From DATATV01 sp036268615 (GTDB lineage: Bacteria; Actinomycetota; Actinomycetes; Mycobacteriales; Pseudonocardiaceae), in NCBI GenBank assembly GCA_036268615.1, contig DATATV010000149.1, positions 1 to 64,000 on the forward strand: a stretch of 64,000 nt of DNA. Reading direction: 5' to 3'. Shown piece after piece: positions 60,234-64,000 of this stretch. The notes beneath the pieces were generated by a model that had not been told where the DNA came from, did no database searches, and worked only from the letters and a program-made list of their open reading frames with translations. The first letter of the stretch is position 1. Each line of letters begins with the position of its first letter. A program made the position numbers and the translations under genes.

Positions 60234-62270
60234 ATGGGTTTGCTGCGCAGTTACGTCGCCGGTGGGTGGCACACCGCCCCGGACGAGGGCGCGCCACTGC
60301 GGGACGCGGTGACCGGCGCGGAGGTCGCCCGGATCTCCTCCACCGGGGTCGACTTCGCCGCCGCGCTGCGGCACGGGCGCACGGTCGGCGGCCCGGCGCT
60401 GCGCGAGCTGACCTTCCACCAGCGGGCCGCGCTGCTCAAGGCACTCGGCTCGACCCTGCGCGAGCACCGCGACGAGCTCTACGCGCTGTCCTACCGGACC
60501 GGCACCACCCTGGGCGACGCCAAGTTCGACATCGACGGCGGCATCGGCGTGCTGCTCGGCTACGCCAGCAAGGGCAAGCGCGAACTGCCCAACGACACCG
60601 TCTACGTGGACGGCGACGTCGAACCGCTCGGCCGTGGCGGCACGTTCCTCGGCCAGCACATCGCCACTCCGCTGCACGGCGTCGCGGTGCAGATCAACGC
60701 GTTCAACTTCCCGGTCTGGGGGCCGCTGGAGAAGTTCGCGCCCGCGTTCCTGGCCGGCGTGCCCAGCCTGGTGAAACCGGCCAGTCAGACGGCCTACCTG
60801 ACCGCCCGACTGGTCGAGCTGATCATCGAGTCCGGCCTGCTGCCCGAGGGCGCTCTGCAGTTCGTCGCCGGTGGTGTCGGTGACCTGCTCGACCACGTCA
60901 CCGGCCAGGATCTGGTCTCGTTCACCGGCTCGGCGGCCACCGCCCGCAAGCTGCGTGCGCACCCGGCCGTGGTGCGTGAGTCGGTCCGGTTCAACGCCGA
61001 GGCCGACTCGCTGAACCTGTCCGTGCTCGGCCCGGACGCGACCCCGGGCAGCGTCGAGTTCGACCTGTTCGTCAAGCAACTGGTCACCGAGATGACCGTG
61101 AAGGCCGGCCAGAAGTGCACCGCGATCCGGCGCGCGTTCGTGCCGACCGGGCAACTGGACGCGGTCGCCGAGGCGGTGGGCGCACGGCTGGCCAAGATCA
61201 CCGTCGGCAACCCGGCCAACTCGGACGTGCGAATGGGCGCGCTGGCCAGCCTGGAGCAGCGCGAAGAGGTGCGCCGGTCACTGAAGTCGTTGCTCGGCGC
61301 GGCCACCGTGGTGTTCGGCGACCCGGAGAAAGTGGACGTACTGGACGCGGACGCCGAGCGCGGCGCCTTCCTGTCCCCGGTGCTGCTGCGCGCCGAGGAC
61401 GCCCACCGCGCCGAGCCGCACGAGGTCGAGGCGTTCGGCCCGGTCAGCACGCTGCTGCCGTACGGCTCCACCGCCGAGCTGATCGAACTCGCCGCGCGCG
61501 GCCAGGGCAGCCTGGCCGGCTCGGTGGTCACCGGCGACCCCGCCTTCGCCCGCGAGGTCGTGCTCGGGGTCGCACCGTGGCACGGCCGACTGCTGGTGCT
61601 CGACGCCGACGACGCCAAGGAGTCCACCGGGCACGGCTCGCCGCTGCCCGCGCTGGTGCACGGCGGTCCCGGCCGGGCCGGCGGCGGTGAGGAGATGGGC
61701 GGCATCCGGGGCGTACTGCACCACCTGCAGCGCACCGCGGTGCAGGCGAGCCCGACCGTGCTGAGCGCGATCACCGGCCGCTGGCTGCCGGGCGCGCCGC
61801 GGCACATCGAGGACGTGCACCCGTTCCGCAAGTCGTTGGCGGAGTTGAAGGTCGGTGACGCCGTCGTCGCCGGTCCGCGCGCGGTGACCCTGGCCGACAT
61901 CGACCACTTCGCCGAGTTCACCGGCGACACCTTCTACGCGCACACCGACGAGCAGGCGGCACGGGCCAACCCGTTGTTCGGCGGCATCGTCGCGCACGGC
62001 TACCTGGTCGTCTCGTTCGCCGCCGGCCTGTTCGTCTCACCCGAGCCCGGTCCGGTGCTGGCCAACTACGGCCTGGAGAACCTGCGCTTCCTGACCCCGG
62101 TCAAGCCGGGCGACGAGCTGACCGTCACGCTCACCGCCAAGCAGATCACCCCACGCCAGGACCAGGACTACGGCGAGGTGCGCTGGGACGCCGACGTGAC
62201 CAACCAGAACGCCGAATCCGTTGCCAAATATGACGTGCTGACGCTGGTGGCCAAGGAGGCGACGGCATGA
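60234..62270 (+). CDS. paaZ: Bifunctional oxepin-CoA hydrolase / 3-oxo-5,6-dehydrosuberyl-CoA semialdehyde dehydrogenase
   Basis: A 678-residue fusion. Residues 1-520 are an aldehyde dehydrogenase (NAFNFPVWGPLEKFAPAFLAG; VSFTGSAATARKLR; AGQKCTAIRRAFVP with the catalytic Cys). Residues 530-678 are a MaoC-type hydratase (DIDHFAEFTGDTFYAHTD; NPLFGGIVAHGYLVVS) that opens the oxepin ring. Full length matches PaaZ. GGAGG lies nine bases before the ATG, and the 3' end overlaps paaA (ATGA). Confidence 0.96.
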   Translation: MGLLRSYVAGGWHTAPDEGAPLRDAVTGAEVARISSTGVDFAAALRHGRTVGGPALRELTFHQRAALLKALGSTLREHRDELYALSYRTGTTLGDAKFDIDGGIGVLLGYASKGKRELPNDTVYVDGDVEPLGRGGTFLGQHIATPLHGVAVQINAFNFPVWGPLEKFAPAFLAGVPSLVKPASQTAYLTARLVELIIESGLLPEGALQFVAGGVGDLLDHVTGQDLVSFTGSAATARKLRAHPAVVRESVRFNAEADSLNLSVLGPDATPGSVEFDLFVKQLVTEMTVKAGQKCTAIRRAFVPTGQLDAVAEAVGARLAKITVGNPANSDVRMGALASLEQREEVRRSLKSLLGAATVVFGDPEKVDVLDADAERGAFLSPVLLRAEDAHRAEPHEVEAFGPVSTLLPYGSTAELIELAARGQGSLAGSVVTGDPAFAREVVLGVAPWHGRLLVLDADDAKESTGHGSPLPALVHGGPGRAGGGEEMGGIRGVLHHLQRTAVQASPTVLSAITGRWLPGAPRHIEDVHPFRKSLAELKVGDAVVAGPRAVTLADIDHFAEFTGDTFYAHTDEQAARANPLFGGIVAHGYLVVSFAAGLFVSPEPGPVLANYGLENLRFLTPVKPGDELTVTLTAKQITPRQDQDYGEVRWDADVTNQNAESVAKYDVLTLVAKEATA

Positions 62271-63208
62271 CCGCGACCGTCGACGTGGACCTGGAACGGC
62301 ACTTCGAGGCGACGCTCGCCGCCGACCGGCGACTCGAACCGCGGGACTGGCTGCCCGACGCCTACCGGGCCACGATGATCCGGCAGATCGCCCAGCACGC
62401 GCACTCCGAGATCATCGGCATGCAGCCGGAGGGCAACTGGATCACCCGCGCGCCCTCGTTGCGCCGCAAGGCGATCCTGCTGGCCAAGGTGCAGGACGAG
62501 GCCGGCCACGGGCTCTACCTCTACTCGGCGGCCGAGACGCTGGGCATCGACCGGTCGGAGCTGACCGAGCGGCTGATCAGCGGGCGGCAGAAGTACTCGT
62601 CGATCTTCAACTACCCGACGCTGTCCTTCGCGGACGTCGGTGTGGTCGGCTGGCTGGTGGACGGCGCGGCCATCTGCAACCAGGTGCCGCTGTGCCGCAG
62701 CTCCTACGGGCCCTACGCGCGGGCGATGATCCGGATCTGCAAGGAGGAGTCCTTCCACCAGCGGCAGGGCTTCGAGCTGCTGCTGACCATGATGCGCGGC
62801 ACCCAGGCGCAGCAGGACATGGTGCAGGACGCGGTGAACCGCTGGTGGTGGCCCTCGCTGATGATGTTCGGCCCGCCCGACGGGGATTCGCCCAACACCG
62901 AGCGGTCGATGGCGTGGAAGGTCAAGCGGCACACCAATGACGAGCTGCGCCAGCGGTTCGTGGACATGTCCGTGCCGCAGGCGAAGGTGCTCGGCGTGAC
63001 CCTGCCCGACCCGGACCTGATCTGGAACGAGCAGCGGCAGCGGCACGACTTCGGCGAGATCGACTGGTCCGAGCTGAAACGGGTGATCAGCGGCAACGGC
63101 CCGTGCAACGCGCAGCGGACGGCCCACCGGCGGGCCGCCCACGAGAACGGTGACTGGGTACGCGAGGCGGCCATGGCGCACGCGGCGAAGCAGGAGGCCC
63201 GAGCATGA
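62267..63208 (+). CDS. paaA: Ring-1,2-phenylacetyl-CoA epoxidase catalytic subunit
   Basis: A 313-residue di-iron monooxygenase subunit. Iron-binding elements are EIIGMQPEGNWI, KVQDEAGHGLYLYSAAETLG and CKEESFHQRQGFELLL. It makes the ring epoxide of phenylacetyl-CoA with PaaC and PaaB. It overlaps paaZ at 62267 and paaB at 63205, both ATGA. Confidence 0.97.
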   Translation: MTATVDVDLERHFEATLAADRRLEPRDWLPDAYRATMIRQIAQHAHSEIIGMQPEGNWITRAPSLRRKAILLAKVQDEAGHGLYLYSAAETLGIDRSELTERLISGRQKYSSIFNYPTLSFADVGVVGWLVDGAAICNQVPLCRSSYGPYARAMIRICKEESFHQRQGFELLLTMMRGTQAQQDMVQDAVNRWWWPSLMMFGPPDGDSPNTERSMAWKVKRHTNDELRQRFVDMSVPQAKVLGVTLPDPDLIWNEQRQRHDFGEIDWSELKRVISGNGPCNAQRTAHRRAAHENGDWVREAAMAHAAKQEARA

Positions 63209-63495
63209 ACGAACGCGCCGGCTGGCCACTCTACGAGGTGTTCGTGCGCGGCAAGCGCGGCCTCAACCACGTGCACGTCGGCTCGCTGCACGCGGCCGAC
63301 GACCAGATGGCCCTGCACAACGCGCGGGACCTCTACACCCGCCGCAACGAGGGCGTGAGCATCTGGGTGGTCAAGGCCGAGGACATCACCGCGTCCAGCC
63401 CGGACGAGAAGGACCCGTTCTTCGCGCCGAGCGGGGACAAGGTCTACCGGCATCCCACGTTCTACGCCATTCCCGACGACGTTCCGCACATGTGA
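63205..63495 (+). CDS. paaB: Phenylacetyl-CoA epoxidase subunit PaaB
   Basis: A 96-residue small subunit: YEVFVRGKRGLNHVHVGSLHA, MALHNARDLYTRRNEGVSIWVV and DPFFAPSGDKVYRHPTFY are family signatures. PaaB bridges the catalytic complex. Confidence 0.97.
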   Translation: MNERAGWPLYEVFVRGKRGLNHVHVGSLHAADDQMALHNARDLYTRRNEGVSIWVVKAEDITASSPDEKDPFFAPSGDKVYRHPTFYAIPDDVPHM

Positions 63496-63504
63496 GCCGC
63501 TGCC

Positions 63505-64000
63505 ATGTCCTTCGACAACGCCTATGAATCGCTCGCCGACGCCACCGAGGACGCCCGGTGGGCGTTCGGCACCACCGGGCAGGGTGTGGACCCACTGTCC
63601 GGAGTGGACACGACCGTGCCGGCCGGCGTCGAGGGCGCCGATCTCGCCGCGTACTGCCTGATGCTCGGCGACGACGCGCTGATCATGTCCCACCGGTTGC
63701 AGGAGTGGTCCACCAACCTGCCCGAGCTGGAGGACGAGGTCGCCGTCGCCAACATCGCCCTGGATCTGCTCGGCCAGGCGCGGCTGCTGCTCACCCGGGC
63801 CGGCCGGGCGGACGGGACCGACCGCGGCGAGGACGACTACGCCTACCTACGCGCGGAACCGGACTTCCGCAACGTCCGGCTGGTGGAGGCCCAGCGCGGG
63901 GACTTCGCGCAGCTCAGCGCGGTGCTGCTGGTCTTCTCGACCTGGCGGTTGGCGCTGCTGGACCGGCTGGCCGACTCGGCTGACCCGGTGCTCGCGGCGA
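63505..64000 (+). CDS. paaC: Phenylacetyl-CoA epoxidase structural subunit PaaC (3' end outside window)
   Basis: The frame opens at the ATG at 63505, nine bases after paaB, and runs 165 codons to the window edge. YCLMLGDDALIMSHRLQEW and EVAVANIALDLLGQARLLL identify PaaC, the structural partner of PaaA. The remainder, and probably paaD and paaE, lie beyond. Confidence 0.95.
   Translation, partial: MSFDNAYESLADATEDARWAFGTTGQGVDPLSGVDTTVPAGVEGADLAAYCLMLGDDALIMSHRLQEWSTNLPELEDEVAVANIALDLLGQARLLLTRAGRADGTDRGEDDYAYLRAEPDFRNVRLVEAQRGDFAQLSAVLLVFSTWRLALLDRLADSADPVLAA

Overview
The window is high-GC actinomycete chromosome. WhiB, DUF397/XRE pairs, F420-type luciferase-like enzymes, an ECF42-type sigma factor with a DGPF partner, many GTG starts and overlapping GTGA/ATGA gene junctions point to a filamentous actinobacterium, most likely of the Pseudonocardiales. 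The genus cannot be fixed from this sequence. I saw no rRNA, tRNA, CRISPR array, intact insertion sequence or replication origin.

1-17.8 kb is the edge of a nonribosomal peptide cluster on the minus strand. One giant synthetase gene runs off the left end. Its visible part reads A-T, C-A-T-E, C-A-T-E, C-A-T-E, C(partial). Directly upstream, in the same direction, is a stand-alone serine hydrolase of the penicillin-binding-protein (PBP) type with a lipocalin-like tail, which looks like a trans-acting macrocyclising thioesterase of the SurE kind. The inferred product starts with an L residue followed by three D residues, two of them probably D-Val. The cyclase gene carries a TTA codon. The fourth module's epimerase carries an exact 21-bp tandem duplication next to a core motif. 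A roughly 610-bp divergent promoter region separates this cluster from a TetR gene.

17.8-29.6 kb is mixed housekeeping and regulation: the TetR gene, the ECF42 sigma/DGPF pair, a secreted-domain membrane protein, a quinone-reductase-like enzyme, an F420-type oxidoreductase, an MFS drug exporter, WhiB, a three-gene polar amino-acid ABC importer, an SDR enzyme and a MobA-like protein. 29.7-32.8 kb is a MoxR-DUF58-VWA operon. 33-36.8 kb holds small hypotheticals, a two-membrane-protein plus winged-helix operon behind a large inverted repeat, a flavin monooxygenase and a PPOX-like protein. 36.9-39.6 kb is fabG(mabA)-inhA-hemH, the order known from mycobacteria.

39.5-42.2 kb is a small scrambled accessory patch: an XRE/DUF397 pair whose XRE gene lacks a normal start, a 129-bp perfect duplication of part of a neighbouring gene, and a frameshifted Imm1-type immunity gene. 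42.4-45.8 kb is a second AAA/VWA pair. Then follow a STAS protein, an ArsR-regulated F420-type oxidoreductase, the proline catabolic genes (putB-pruA with a divergent PucR-type activator), an HD protein with a GlxA-type regulator, a decayed gene, an SDR/TetR pair and a GAF-ANTAR protein.

56.7-64 kb is a phenylacetate catabolic locus: paaI-paaK-tetR on the minus strand, and a 3-hydroxyacyl-CoA dehydrogenase followed by paaZ-paaA-paaB-paaC on the plus strand, running off the right end. Two palindromes resembling PaaR boxes sit at the two control points. A 46-bp extragenic repeat occurs twice, at 45.8 kb and in inverted orientation at 60.1 kb.
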